51,302 bases of DNA, from contig JAFXTY010000017.1 of the NCBI GenBank assembly GCA_017535435.1, forward strand, positions 1-51,302, given 5' to 3'. The notes under the pieces were generated by a model. That model was not told the DNA's origin and did not search any database. It worked only from the letters and a program-made list of their open reading frames with translations. The translations under genes were made by a program, and so were the position numbers. Source of the DNA: Spirochaetia bacterium. GTDB lineage: Bacteria > Spirochaetota > Spirochaetia > CADAEX01. Below, one piece after another: positions 8,680 through 17,230 of this stretch. How positions within the stretch are numbered: the stretch's first letter is position 1; each line of letters opens with the position of its first letter.

Positions 8680-9686
8680 ACGTTTATTCCCCAGATAGGC
8701 TCCACCTTTGTTTTAAGATTGCCGCTCTTGTAGGTGTCGAACCGGAGACCTCCGTCCAGGTGGACAAACACATATTTGCCGTGGAACCAGTTGCCCAGCA
8801 TAAGCTCAAGCCGCCGGTTCTCGTCTATATACTTCAGATCTGGACACAACACACCACATCTGAATGCCGGAGTGTAGACAAATTTAGAAAGGTTGAAGTT
8901 ATATCCCACCGCCAGATCAGCTGATGCAAACCAACTGTCATCCTCTCCTGGGAGATGAAGATAGCCCACAGGGTCAATCAGGTTGGTACCTATATTAGCT
9001 TCAGCAGCCCATACAACTCGGTCAACATTTCTATAATATTTCAGGTCAAATATAAAGTTGTTGTACTTGTACTCTGAAGACCCTTCGAAAGCCACATTAT
9101 GCACAACAAATGGCAGGTATGAGACAGTGAAGGCAATAAAGTCCAGTCCCTCGGTGAAGTTGTAGTAACCAGTAAGGAAGAACTGGCTTTCGTTATGGGC
9201 AGAATTGAAGAAGAAGGCAGCATCAAGCTGTGTTTTATCCCCAAGAATATGTCTGTTTGAATATTCAATACCTGTATCAATATTGGTGAAGCCCGAATCC
9301 TTTATATACTTGACGCCCGGGGAGTCATAGAAAAAGAGCTCACTTTTCTTCTTAAGGAAATCATTCAAAGTCAGGCTGCTGTCGAAAAGACCTCCCTTAA
9401 TGCTCTGGAATTCATCAATCCAATAGAAGACAGAGGCTTCCTCGGGATCCACATCCTTCCGGTCAATATCTATAGCCAAGGTAGCATAAAGACGGTCATT
9501 GAACCTGATCTTTGCCTCCAGTTCTCCCTCCACCTGATATTCCACATAATACTTATCACCGGTGATGTCTGAATCGTCCAGCTTGAACTGCACCTCTGCA
9601 TCCAGGGAGAAATAGTCCTTAGGCTTGCTGAAAAGGGGACCTGCTATAAGTATAAATAGTGTAATAACGACAAAAAGTCTTTTCAT
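8664..9686 (-). CDS. predicted outer-membrane beta-barrel protein
   Basis: 340 residues. A cleavable signal peptide (ends near GPLFSKP) is followed by alternating short strands rich in aromatic residues and glycine, such as LEAKIRFNDRLYATLAIDID and FFLTGYYNFTEGLDF, as expected of a barrel. GGAG stands before the ATG. Shares SIKGG-(x)n-L-DFL and NLIDPVGYL blocks with the barrel gene at 10804-11814 (SIKGG, NLVNPVGHI), so the two are paralogues. Each is followed by a CotH lipoprotein gene overlapping its 3' end. No named family recognised; function unknown. Confidence 0.65.
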   Translation of the reverse strand: MKRLFVVITLFILIAGPLFSKPKDYFSLDAEVQFKLDDSDITGDKYYVEYQVEGELEAKIRFNDRLYATLAIDIDRKDVDPEEASVFYWIDEFQSIKGGLFDSSLTLNDFLKKKSELFFYDSPGVKYIKDSGFTNIDTGIEYSNRHILGDKTQLDAAFFFNSAHNESQFFLTGYYNFTEGLDFIAFTVSYLPFVVHNVAFEGSSEYKYNNFIFDLKYYRNVDRVVWAAEANIGTNLIDPVGYLHLPGEDDSWFASADLAVGYNFNLSKFVYTPAFRCGVLCPDLKYIDENRRLELMLGNWFHGKYVFVHLDGGLRFDTYKSGNLKTKVEPIWGINVCVKS

Positions 9687-9698
9687 TGCATTCTCCTT

Positions 9699-10820
9699 TT
9701 ATTGGAAATGTCGCTTATAAGCGGCGCTTGTTCCTCTGTTGTCTATGAAATTGATAATCATGTCCCGGCATTTACGGGCATCCTCGACAGAATAGTAGAA
9801 AATTGGGTCATTCTTTATAGCCAGGTATGACTCATCATACCACCCCGTCACCTTATCCTTCAGGGTGCCCAGGAAGTCAGTGTCGGCCACAAAATCCTTC
9901 ATGGCCTGGATATAGGCAGTTCTGACAGATGGCACCTTAAGTATGCGTTTCACCAGTTTGTTATCGCCGAAGAAACAGTCATATTCCAGTTTCATTCCCA
10001 TCTCGTGGTCCCATGGCAGGAACACCAGCTTACCGTAATTATAAATATAATAATTGTGAGAAGCAGTATCTGAGACTCCGAAGAAATCGTGAACCACCAT
10101 ATAGCGGATAAAATCATCTACATCGATATACTTCTCAACCCATGCGTTCCAATCCATGTCGTTCATACTGTTAAGATTAGTGATAAGGAGATCCATTGTT
10201 GAGAAGTTCTCGTCCTTTGGAAATTTCTTTTCGGTCCGCTCATGCAGCGGGTCGCCATCAAAACCATTGATCAATATTTTGAAGAGTTCGGAGATGCTAC
10301 CTTTTTTGTAGTTGTTGAGCTGCTTCTCCTCATACATATCCACCTTGACATAGTAGCCGATATACTTGTCGTTCACAAAAAGTGCCACAGGCTCAGTTTC
10401 TGGAGCAGCTGTGAGGGAGGCCCCTTTGTATACATAGTTATTATAGGCATACATGACAATACGGTTCTTGAACCAAGTGTCTGCCTCGTGCATCAGGGCA
10501 TACTTGACTTTTTCGCCCCCCACCTTTATCCGCAGGGTAAAGTTCTTCTTCGGCTCGCCCCGGGAGGTGTATCCCCGGACCTTCATCTCCCCCGGATAGG
10601 TATGCTTGCTCATGGTCACAGTGCACTGGGCGTAGTCCTCCTCGGGCTGGGAGACGCTGTCGTAGAACTTGGCCAGGTTCTCCTCGGTGAAGTAGGCCTC
10701 CACCTTGGTTATACTGCCGGTGTCTGCTTTCTTGAAATCGGAGAATCCCCCGAATTCGCCACAGGATGTGAGGAGCAAGACTGTAAGAAGAGCCAGAATC
10801 AGCTTAGCCTTTGATGACAA
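9699..10820 (-). CDS. CotH-kinase-family lipoprotein (first paralogue)
   Basis: 373 residues from a TTG start at 10818-10820, chosen because it directly precedes the signal peptide and follows GGAGGTG; it overlaps the upstream barrel gene by 17 bases. The lipobox LLTSC gives Cys20, then GEF as in the other two paralogues. Motifs: VRGYTSRGEPKKNFTLRI, VVHDFFG, SHNYYIY and LPWDHEMG. More divergent than the two downstream copies. As at 8664-8679, barrel and kinase-like lipoprotein genes overlap by about 16 bases, so the overlap itself seems to have been duplicated. Confidence 0.8.
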   Translation of the reverse strand: MSSKAKLILALLTVLLLTSCGEFGGFSDFKKADTGSITKVEAYFTEENLAKFYDSVSQPEEDYAQCTVTMSKHTYPGEMKVRGYTSRGEPKKNFTLRIKVGGEKVKYALMHEADTWFKNRIVMYAYNNYVYKGASLTAAPETEPVALFVNDKYIGYYVKVDMYEEKQLNNYKKGSISELFKILINGFDGDPLHERTEKKFPKDENFSTMDLLITNLNSMNDMDWNAWVEKYIDVDDFIRYMVVHDFFGVSDTASHNYYIYNYGKLVFLPWDHEMGMKLEYDCFFGDNKLVKRILKVPSVRTAYIQAMKDFVADTDFLGTLKDKVTGWYDESYLAIKNDPIFYYSVEDARKCRDMIINFIDNRGTSAAYKRHFQ

Positions 10821-11814
10821 GGGAGACTGCCCACCTCCAGTCCATCTTGGTCTTAAGATCATCATCGCCATAGGTGTCATACTTTGTCTTTATGCCGATT
10901 CCTGTATCCAGGTGGAGCTTGACATGCTCCTTATAAGAGAACTGGTTTCCCCAGATCACCTCGAACTCGTTGCACTTTGCCTCCGATATCTCTGGAATCA
11001 GCATGGTGCCCCGGAGTGCGGGGAGCCATTCTATGAAATCTGTCATGTTCACCTTGATACCACAGTGGAGGTCAGCTCCGGCAAAGGCAGGATATTCGGT
11101 GTCCGGGTCGTAGTTGATATGCCCTACAGGGTTGACGAGGTTGGAGCCCATGGTCAACTCTATGCCGTAGACAATCTTGTTGCGGTAATCGGAGTAGACC
11201 AGATCGCCTATAAAGTTGTCCCGGTGGGATTTGCAGTGCTCAGATCCCCAGTTCTCATGGTTTATGAAAGGATAGTAGGAGGCGAAGCCGCCGATAAGAA
11301 GCTCCTCCCGCTGGTCCTGCCAGTAGAAGCCCACATTCAGCTGAGGCTCGAACTGGGATGGGATGTATACAACATGGGCAAAGCCGCCGAAGCCATCCTT
11401 GCTCTTGTCCCTGTATTCATACTTGCCGCCGATGGCATGGCTCACGTAGCCCTGATCCTTCACCTCCCGGGTCACTATGTTCTTCCGGGCAAAAATACGG
11501 TCATAGTTGCCGAGATAATCGTCCAGGGAAAGGATGTTCTCGAACTTTCCACCCTTTATGGAGTGGTTCTCCAGGAAGGTGTACTTGGCAGAGATCTCAT
11601 CTATATCCACCTCGTACTTGTCCAGCTCGGGCTTGAAAACAAGCTCTATGTCGTCTGTGGCCTGGAACTTGAACCGCATGGTGCCGCGGAGATTATAGAA
11701 ATCGTCCTTGGCCTTCTCGTCGTTGGTTGAAAGCTCAAACTCCGGCTTTATGGTGAACTGCGCGAACACACAGCAGGGAATAATCAAAAATAAAAGAATC
11801 AACAGTTTTTTCAT
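10804..11814 (-). CDS. predicted outer-membrane beta-barrel protein (paralogue)
   Basis: 336 residues with a signal peptide ending CCVFAQ and barrel-like alternating strands. Conserved blocks with the barrel at 8664-9686 include SIKGGKFENILSLDDYL, the NLVNPVGHINYD region and an acidic DDDLKTKMDWRW end. Its ATG overlaps the stop of the YdjC-type gene (ATGA), so it is embedded in the polysaccharide operon rather than separately expressed. It may be a porin, a transporter, or the target or partner of the neighbouring CotH lipoprotein; none of these is shown by the sequence. Confidence 0.65.
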   Translation of the reverse strand: MKKLLILLFLIIPCCVFAQFTIKPEFELSTNDEKAKDDFYNLRGTMRFKFQATDDIELVFKPELDKYEVDIDEISAKYTFLENHSIKGGKFENILSLDDYLGNYDRIFARKNIVTREVKDQGYVSHAIGGKYEYRDKSKDGFGGFAHVVYIPSQFEPQLNVGFYWQDQREELLIGGFASYYPFINHENWGSEHCKSHRDNFIGDLVYSDYRNKIVYGIELTMGSNLVNPVGHINYDPDTEYPAFAGADLHCGIKVNMTDFIEWLPALRGTMLIPEISEAKCNEFEVIWGNQFSYKEHVKLHLDTGIGIKTKYDTYGDDDLKTKMDWRWAVSLVIKG

Positions 11815-12713
11815 ATTCTGACTCCTGACAGATTACAGATAGCATTAAACTCTATATGACGGTTTTTGGAAAGATGAAAATCCACAAATCCTGATTTGTT
11901 GAACTCCACAGCAATTTCTTCATTTTTCACACTTCCGGGATGAAAAAGCACTTCAACTCTACAATTTTCTTTACTTGCCAGGCGTTTAAAGGCAGGAAGC
12001 ACCACAGAAAGCCTCTGTTCATCCATGTGACCGCTGTAAAAAACGCCGCAGAGATATCCTATAGGCAGGCCCCGGGATTCAAGCTTCTTTTTAAGGCTGC
12101 GGGAAAAATGATTCAGTATAATGCACTTAAGCAGATTCGGGAAGGAAAAACCTTTCAATGTCTTAAAGGATTTAAAATAAAGGGAAACCGGATCCTGAGT
12201 GTTCCGGATAAAGACAACCTTTCTTCCCTGTTCCTCAAGCCGGTCTATGGCCTCAAACAGGGCCCCCTGAACCAGAGGGATCATGTGGGTATGCTGATGG
12301 CTGTCCAGGCGGAGGGCTTTTGGATCCACCACTCCGGCAGCTATGCACTTTTCCACCTGGGCCACAATCTCCTCTGCAAGCTGGGTTTTAAGGGTCACAC
12401 GACTTGACCTTTTAAAGCCTGATAAAAGGAGGGAACCCCAGCTGATCTTGAAGCATCCGCTGTCATCCACCAGTTCGGACACCTTTTCCTTGGGTAGACA
12501 GCTCCTCCCCTCCATAAAGTTCAGATGGATGCTCCGCTTGACTTCCGGCGGAAAGGATCTCAGAAGAGAGGCAGATGGGCCAAAGGCACTCATATTGGGG
12601 ATAATGCTTATGCTGTCTATGGCCCTATTTTCTCCCAGCCTGCTTATATCCTGGCTAGCAGAGAGGGAGACAGCAAAGTCGTCGGCATGAAAGTCAAAAA
12701 AAGTATTATCCAA
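11811..12713 (-). CDS. YdjC/ChbG-type carbohydrate deacetylase
   Basis: 300 residues. Metal-dependent deacetylases of this family remove N-acetyl groups from sugars. FHADDFAVS near the N-terminus supplies the catalytic and metal-binding aspartates, IHLNFMEG a metal-ligand histidine, and DSHQHTHMIP the second metal motif. Start is TTG 12711-12713, preceded by GGGAG and overlapping the upstream glycosyltransferase by 8 bases. Placed among transferases, it probably trims a sugar in the lipid-linked chain to a free amine. Substrate unknown. Confidence 0.8.
   Translation of the reverse strand: MDNTFFDFHADDFAVSLSASQDISRLGENRAIDSISIIPNMSAFGPSASLLRSFPPEVKRSIHLNFMEGRSCLPKEKVSELVDDSGCFKISWGSLLLSGFKRSSRVTLKTQLAEEIVAQVEKCIAAGVVDPKALRLDSHQHTHMIPLVQGALFEAIDRLEEQGRKVVFIRNTQDPVSLYFKSFKTLKGFSFPNLLKCIILNHFSRSLKKKLESRGLPIGYLCGVFYSGHMDEQRLSVVLPAFKRLASKENCRVEVLFHPGSVKNEEIAVEFNKSGFVDFHLSKNRHIEFNAICNLSGVRI
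12386..12416. repeat. GGTCA-type inverted repeat
   Basis: TTTTAAGGGTCA (12386-12397) and TGACCTTTTAAA (12405-12416) pair 10 of 12 bases across 7 bases, inside the YdjC-type gene. The right arm is the same as at 14651. Confidence 0.45.
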
Positions 12714-13623
12714 TTCTTCTCCCTATGATATACTGAGGCCGCTTTTTAACCTCGTCGTAAATCTGGGCAATGTAGACTCCGATTATTCCAAGGCTTATAA
12801 GGCAGCCGCCGAAACCGATGAGCATAAGGAATACGATGGTGGGGAAACCACTGGCCGCATTGTTCCTGAAGTAGGAAAGAATAGCATCTATACCGATCCC
12901 CAGAGCAATAAGGACAAATATTATTCCTACGATGCTGATTATATGAAGGGGCAGATAGCTGAAGCAGATCACATTCTTAACAGCATATTTCATAAGAGAC
13001 CGGGTGGACCACTTGGAGTGTCCGGAAACCCTGTCTGCCACCTCATAATAGACTGATGTCTTTTTAAAGCCTACCCAAAAGGAGAGAGCCCGGAAGAAGG
13101 TGTTGCGCTCCTTAAGTTTTGCAAGCTCTTCTGTGACTTTCCGGTCCAAGAGCTTGTAGTCGCTGGAGTTGGCCATATCGATCTTGACAGCACTGCTTAT
13201 CATGCGGTAGAAGAGTTTTGTGAACAGACCGTGGATTACGCTCTCCTTGCCCCTGTCCCGCTTGATTCCCTCCACCACCTGATAGCCTTCCTTCCAGAGC
13301 TTATACATCTCTTTAATAAGTAAAGGCGGGTGCTGAAGATCGGCATCAATCACCACGGTGCAATCCCCGGTGACATTGCGGATACCAGCGAAAAGAGCGG
13401 CCTCCTTTCCGAAGTTCCGGGAGAAGGAGATGCACTTTACCCGGTCATCCTTCCCGTGCAACGCCTGTATGCGCTCAAAAGTGCTGTCCGATGAGCCGTC
13501 GTCCACAAACATAAGTTCAAAGGCTGCGGGAATATCATCAAATACTTTAAGGATTGCGTCATAGAAAGGAACAATATTATCCTGCTCGTTGAAGCAGGGA
13601 ACTACTAAGGAAATTTTATCCAT
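12706..13623 (-). CDS. GtrB/ArnC-like GT2 polyprenyl-phosphate sugar transferase
   Basis: 305 residues. GT2 catalytic domain (VPCFNEQDN, FVDDGSSD, VIDADLQHP) followed by two C-terminal transmembrane helices after residue 230. This is the layout of enzymes making undecaprenyl-phosphate-linked glucose or aminoarabinose-type donors. GGAGGAG lies before the ATG. It follows a GtrA gene by 20 bases, making a synthase-flippase pair that would supply lumen-side GT-C enzymes such as those at 17220 and 22949. Sugar identity not determinable. Confidence 0.85.
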   Translation of the reverse strand: MDKISLVVPCFNEQDNIVPFYDAILKVFDDIPAAFELMFVDDGSSDSTFERIQALHGKDDRVKCISFSRNFGKEAALFAGIRNVTGDCTVVIDADLQHPPLLIKEMYKLWKEGYQVVEGIKRDRGKESVIHGLFTKLFYRMISSAVKIDMANSSDYKLLDRKVTEELAKLKERNTFFRALSFWVGFKKTSVYYEVADRVSGHSKWSTRSLMKYAVKNVICFSYLPLHIISIVGIIFVLIALGIGIDAILSYFRNNAASGFPTIVFLMLIGFGGCLISLGIIGVYIAQIYDEVKKRPQYIIGRRIG

Positions 13624-13643
13624 AAAAAACTCCTCCGGCAGAA

Positions 13644-14045
13644 TTATCTCTCATCAGATTTTTTCCGGAATACAACCAGAAAACAGAAAAAGAAGTTAAA
13701 GGTGCTCACCAGCACCTCGTTTATAAGCTTGGAAATCAGCTCGTCCCAGCCGAACACCTTCACGAACAGATTCATGAGGACTACATCCATGAGCCCCGAG
13801 AAAGCCCGGGAACCATAGAAAAGAAGCATGCTTTTCAGAATTGCCCTGAAGCCCGAGGAGCTGTCCTGGAACACCATCTTCTTGTTGGCAAAGTAGGAGA
13901 AAGTGACAGAAAGGAACCAGGCCAGGATTACCGCCGGTGTAAGGGGGACACCCATATGGCGGAACAGAAGGAAGAAGCCCACATTCAGGGCTGTGGTGGC
14001 AAGTCCCCATACAATAAAGGAGAACACTTTTTTAATCATTGACAT
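13644..14045 (-). CDS. GtrA-family membrane protein
   Basis: 133 residues from ATG 14045, chosen because GGAG stands about 10 bases upstream and the frame's earlier part is antisense-like; a second ATG at 14039 is possible. Four hydrophobic segments, SFIVWGLATTALNVGFFLLF and SVTFSYFANKKMVF typical of GtrA. Overlaps the preceding GT4 gene by 14 bases. Proposed to flip the polyprenyl-phosphate sugar made by the following GtrB-like enzyme. It is the second GtrA in the window, not closely similar to the one at 2053. Confidence 0.85.
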   Translation of the reverse strand: MSMIKKVFSFIVWGLATTALNVGFFLLFRHMGVPLTPAVILAWFLSVTFSYFANKKMVFQDSSSGFRAILKSMLLFYGSRAFSGLMDVVLMNLFVKVFGWDELISKLINEVLVSTFNFFFCFLVVFRKKSDER

Positions 14046-15153
14046 GCTGCAATATCTCCATGTAGGTGGCAATCACCTTCTTCTCATCAAACTTCTCTTC
14101 TGCCAGCTGACGGCTCCTTACCCCCATCAAAGCCTGCTCATCCCGACCCAACGCCAGGAACGCCTCCATTGCCCCCTGCAGGGAGCCGGCGGAACGGGGC
14201 TCCACAAACCAGCCGTTGGCGCCGGGAATCACAGTCTCGCGGCAGCCGGGGGTGTCTGTAGTTATGACAGGGCGCCCCATGGCCAGAGCCTCTATAAGAA
14301 TCTTGGGCACCCCCTCCCTGTAGTAGGAGGGAAGCACCATGCAGGAGCATTTCTCAAGCCAGGGGCGCACATCCTTTGCTGCACCCGCATAATATGCCCC
14401 GGCTGCACTGTCCAGAGCCTCCAGCTCGGACAGGGGGACCCCCATGGGGTTGTCGCTGTCGGCCGGCCCCAGCAGGATGAACTCAGCCTCGGGGTGGGCC
14501 GACTTTATACGCCGGCTGGCCTGGATGAACTCCCCAATCCCCTTGTTCTTGAGCATACGGGATATGAGCATGAAGGCCGGCTTCTCCGGCAGTGGTGTGC
14601 AGGTAAATTTTAAAAGGTCAACACCTGACCCATTAACAGACCTTACAATCTGACCTTTTAAGTTTGACCCGATAATTTTCTGCTCCTCGAAGAAAGCCCG
14701 GTCGTCCTTGTTCTGGAACACCACTGCCCGCACCTTGCGGAAAGCAAAGCGGTAGAGCTGCTTCACTATCCTGTAGGTGAAGCCGGCCGGGTTGTCGAAG
14801 GCAGTGCCCAGCCCGTTCACGGTGCAGGTCATGGGAATCCCGGCCAGCCGGCAGGCTATGGCGCTGTAGATGTTGGCCTTTATAGTGTAGCCGAAGACCA
14901 TCTCGGGCTGAATCGACTTGTAAATCTTATAGTACTCCCGGATAAGGAACAGGTCGGCAAAGGGGTTCTTCCCCTTCCTCTCCAGGTTCCTCACCGGGTG
15001 GAACACTGTACCGGGATTCTTTATATCGGTGAAGTTGGACTCGGGGGCCACTGTATGCACTTCATACCCGGCCTCCTGCAAGGTCTTTATAAGGCCGGCC
15101 CTGTGGTTGAATATAGTCCAGGCTGTATTGGATGTTATTACCACCCGCCTCAT
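14032..15153 (-). CDS. GT4 glycosyltransferase (CapM/PglA-like)
   Basis: 373 residues, GT-B fold. Retaining transferase of family 4 with the donor-site motif EGVPKILIEALAMGRPVITT near residues 285-305 and the N-terminal acceptor domain carrying TVNGLG. Similar proteins add GalNAc or related sugars to lipid-linked oligosaccharides. The ATG overlaps the stop of the preceding GT4 gene by 4 bases (ATGA). A cluster of GGTCA-type repeats (14605-14678) lies inside the coding sequence without breaking the frame. Confidence 0.85.
   Translation of the reverse strand: MRRVVITSNTAWTIFNHRAGLIKTLQEAGYEVHTVAPESNFTDIKNPGTVFHPVRNLERKGKNPFADLFLIREYYKIYKSIQPEMVFGYTIKANIYSAIACRLAGIPMTCTVNGLGTAFDNPAGFTYRIVKQLYRFAFRKVRAVVFQNKDDRAFFEEQKIIGSNLKGQIVRSVNGSGVDLLKFTCTPLPEKPAFMLISRMLKNKGIGEFIQASRRIKSAHPEAEFILLGPADSDNPMGVPLSELEALDSAAGAYYAGAAKDVRPWLEKCSCMVLPSYYREGVPKILIEALAMGRPVITTDTPGCRETVIPGANGWFVEPRSAGSLQGAMEAFLALGRDEQALMGVRSRQLAEEKFDEKKVIATYMEILQHVND
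14605..14678. repeat. GGTCA-type inverted repeat cluster inside a GT4 gene
   Basis: TTAAAAGGTCA (14610-14620) and its perfect complement TGACCTTTTAA (14651-14661) flank 30 bases. That spacer holds further TGACC and GACC half sites, and TTGACCCGATAA follows. The same half sites recur at 3630, 12386, 17472, 20614, 26788 and 30516. Confidence 0.5.
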
Positions 15154-16277
15154 TTATCCAATATCTCCTTATATATCCCCAGAGTCTCCTCTGCAGCATT
15201 AGCCCAGGAGAACTCCTTCTCCCGCTCATAGCCCTTTGCCACCAGCTCCTGGCGGAAAGCTCCGTCGGTATAAATCTGGCTCATGGCTCCGGCAATGGCA
15301 TCCACCGAAAGGGGATCTACCAGAACACCTGCATCTCCGGCCACCTCGGCAGTGGATGAGAAATCTGATGTGATCACCGGACATCCGCACTTCATAGCCT
15401 CCAGGATAGGCAGGCCGAAGCCTTCATACAGCGATGGCAAGCAGTAGGCCAGGGCGTTTGAATAGAGGGTGTAGGCATCATCATCCTTAACATATCCTGT
15501 GAATATTATATCTTCACGGTGGGCATCGGCAGGCATCACAAAACTCTTGTGGGGCTTTCCTGCCACAATAAGGCGGATATCGGCATCAGGGGAGGCCTGG
15601 GCCTTGAACTGCATGAAGGCCTGGATGACCCGGCCCACGTTCTTGTGGGGACGGAGCTCCCCCAGATAGAGGAAGTATGGCCTCTCCAGCTCAAACTTCT
15701 TAATCATTTCCCTGTTAGTCTTCATGCTGACAGTAGCTGCCTCGTAGACAACCCGGGCCCTCTCCTGCAGCCCTGACATATGGGGGAACACCTTGAGAAG
15801 GTCGTTCCTGGTGGACTCAGACACAGTTATAAGCTTATCGCAATGCTTTGCGGCATGGCGCATCAAATTCTTAAGGTATATAGACTTAAGTTTTCCCTTT
15901 GACCCCATGAACTCAGGGTGGAGCACATACTTAAGATCGTGGATTGTCACCATCTGCACCCCTTTCAGGAAGAGGGGATGGTTTGAGTAGAGGCAGTGGA
16001 ACAGGTCGCACTTCAGCTTCCGCCGCTTGAGGAAGAACTTGATATCCCGCTTAAGACCTATGGCCGGTATGTCGAACCACATAATCTCAGCATTCTTCCG
16101 CCGGCTCACGAACTTGACCAAAGGATGCTTCATGTCCAAGGAAGGGTGCAGCATCACAGAGAAGAACATATCCTTGGGAGCCTTCTCCAAAAGCTCCTCC
16201 AGAAGCTCCTGCACATACTGCCCCACACCGGTCTTGCTGTTCTCCACCGCCAGGGCGTCAAGAATTATATGCTTCAT
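15150..16277 (-). CDS. GT4 glycosyltransferase (mannosyltransferase-like)
   Basis: 375 residues from ATG 16277, which overlaps the stop of the upstream GT2 gene as ATGA; the longer frame from 16310 is not needed. KTGVGQYVQELL near the N-terminus, ITVSESTRNDL, LYLGELRPHKN and YEGFGLPILEAMKCGCPVI mark a family 4 transferase resembling WbdA/MtfB-type mannosyl- or rhamnosyltransferases. Cytoplasmic, acting on the growing lipid-linked glycan. Donor and linkage are not identifiable from sequence alone. Confidence 0.87.
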   Translation of the reverse strand: MKHIILDALAVENSKTGVGQYVQELLEELLEKAPKDMFFSVMLHPSLDMKHPLVKFVSRRKNAEIMWFDIPAIGLKRDIKFFLKRRKLKCDLFHCLYSNHPLFLKGVQMVTIHDLKYVLHPEFMGSKGKLKSIYLKNLMRHAAKHCDKLITVSESTRNDLLKVFPHMSGLQERARVVYEAATVSMKTNREMIKKFELERPYFLYLGELRPHKNVGRVIQAFMQFKAQASPDADIRLIVAGKPHKSFVMPADAHREDIIFTGYVKDDDAYTLYSNALAYCLPSLYEGFGLPILEAMKCGCPVITSDFSSTAEVAGDAGVLVDPLSVDAIAGAMSQIYTDGAFRQELVAKGYEREKEFSWANAAEETLGIYKEILDK

Positions 16278-17230
16278 TTCCCTACCCCGTTCTTTATGCG
16301 GTGCAGGCATGTCTTTATGCTGTTCACAGCCGGCACAGGAATCACAAAGGAGAGCCCCTCGATATAGTTCAGCGGATCCTGGGGCTTGGTGGCCACAGCC
16401 TTCTTCCAGTAGGAACGGGCCTGCTTATAGTCCTTCAGAAGGATATATTCCCGGAACATGGCAAGGTAATGGAGATGCTCCACAGTCTTCTGCTCCCTGG
16501 GTGTCAGCAAGTGGAAGTACTCCTGCTTCTCCTGGAAAATATGGAGCCGCCCCTGGATCACCTTTTCCCCGGTAGTTATCCGCTCTCCGTCATGGATATA
16601 GACATTGGAGAGGAACTCATCCACAAAGTCGGCAGTATAGCCCAGGGCAAAGATACGGAGCAGAAGCTCGTACTCCTGAGCACACACTATGTTGTGGAAA
16701 TATCCTGCATGCTCAATCACAGCCTTCTTTATCATCAGGGTGGAGGTTATTCCCACATTCCGCACCATCTGGTACTTGAAAACATCCCCCCGCACCTTGG
16801 CCACGCTGTAGCGGATCACAGAGCCGGTTTCGTCCAGATAGCGGTTCTTGCAGTAGACCACACCCAGGTTCTTAAGGTCAGAGCTCTTAAACAGAGCCAG
16901 CTGTTTCTCAAGCTTGGTGGACTCAAACTCATCATCATCATCCAGCAGGGCAATATAGGTTCCCACCGCCTCCTTTATACCGGTATTCCGGGCCGCAGGA
17001 GCTCCGGAGTTCTTCTCGTGCTTTATATACCGGATGCGGCTGTCCCCAAGGTAGGTGGCCATAAAAGCTTCGGTCTCTGCCCGGAAGGGGCTGTCTGCAT
17101 TGTTGTCATCCACAATTATAAGCTCCCAATCCTTAAGGGACTGGTCAAGGACACTCTTTATGGCCCGCCCCAGCTTCCCGGGACGCTTGTAGGTGGTTAT
17201 GACTACTGAAACTTCAGGCTTATTTTCCAT
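16274..17230 (-). CDS. GT2 glycosyltransferase
   Basis: 318 residues from ATG 17230, preferred over 17248 because MENKPEVSVVITTYKRP is the usual GT2 beginning. LIVDDNNADSP and IALLDDDDEF form the nucleotide- and metal-binding sites, and AAGAGAAAGA lies just upstream. The C-terminal 80 residues are charged and without helices. Overlaps the preceding GT-C gene by 11 bases. Part of the chain-assembly block with the two following GT4 enzymes. Confidence 0.87.
   Translation of the reverse strand: MENKPEVSVVITTYKRPGKLGRAIKSVLDQSLKDWELIIVDDNNADSPFRAETEAFMATYLGDSRIRYIKHEKNSGAPAARNTGIKEAVGTYIALLDDDDEFESTKLEKQLALFKSSDLKNLGVVYCKNRYLDETGSVIRYSVAKVRGDVFKYQMVRNVGITSTLMIKKAVIEHAGYFHNIVCAQEYELLLRIFALGYTADFVDEFLSNVYIHDGERITTGEKVIQGRLHIFQEKQEYFHLLTPREQKTVEHLHYLAMFREYILLKDYKQARSYWKKAVATKPQDPLNYIEGLSFVIPVPAVNSIKTCLHRIKNGVGK

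Noticed and set aside
8961-8990. GGGTCA sites in barrel and CotH genes (also 6595, 9774, 36226, 40386, 40506)
   Set aside because: They encode conserved Asp-Pro pairs and lack a matching inverted arm nearby.
10705-11730. 341-residue plus-strand frame
   Set aside because: Antisense to the barrel gene at 10804-11814, which has a signal peptide, conserved paralogue blocks and proper overlaps.
16301-17209. 302-residue plus-strand frame
   Set aside because: Antisense to a clear GT2 gene with intact motifs.
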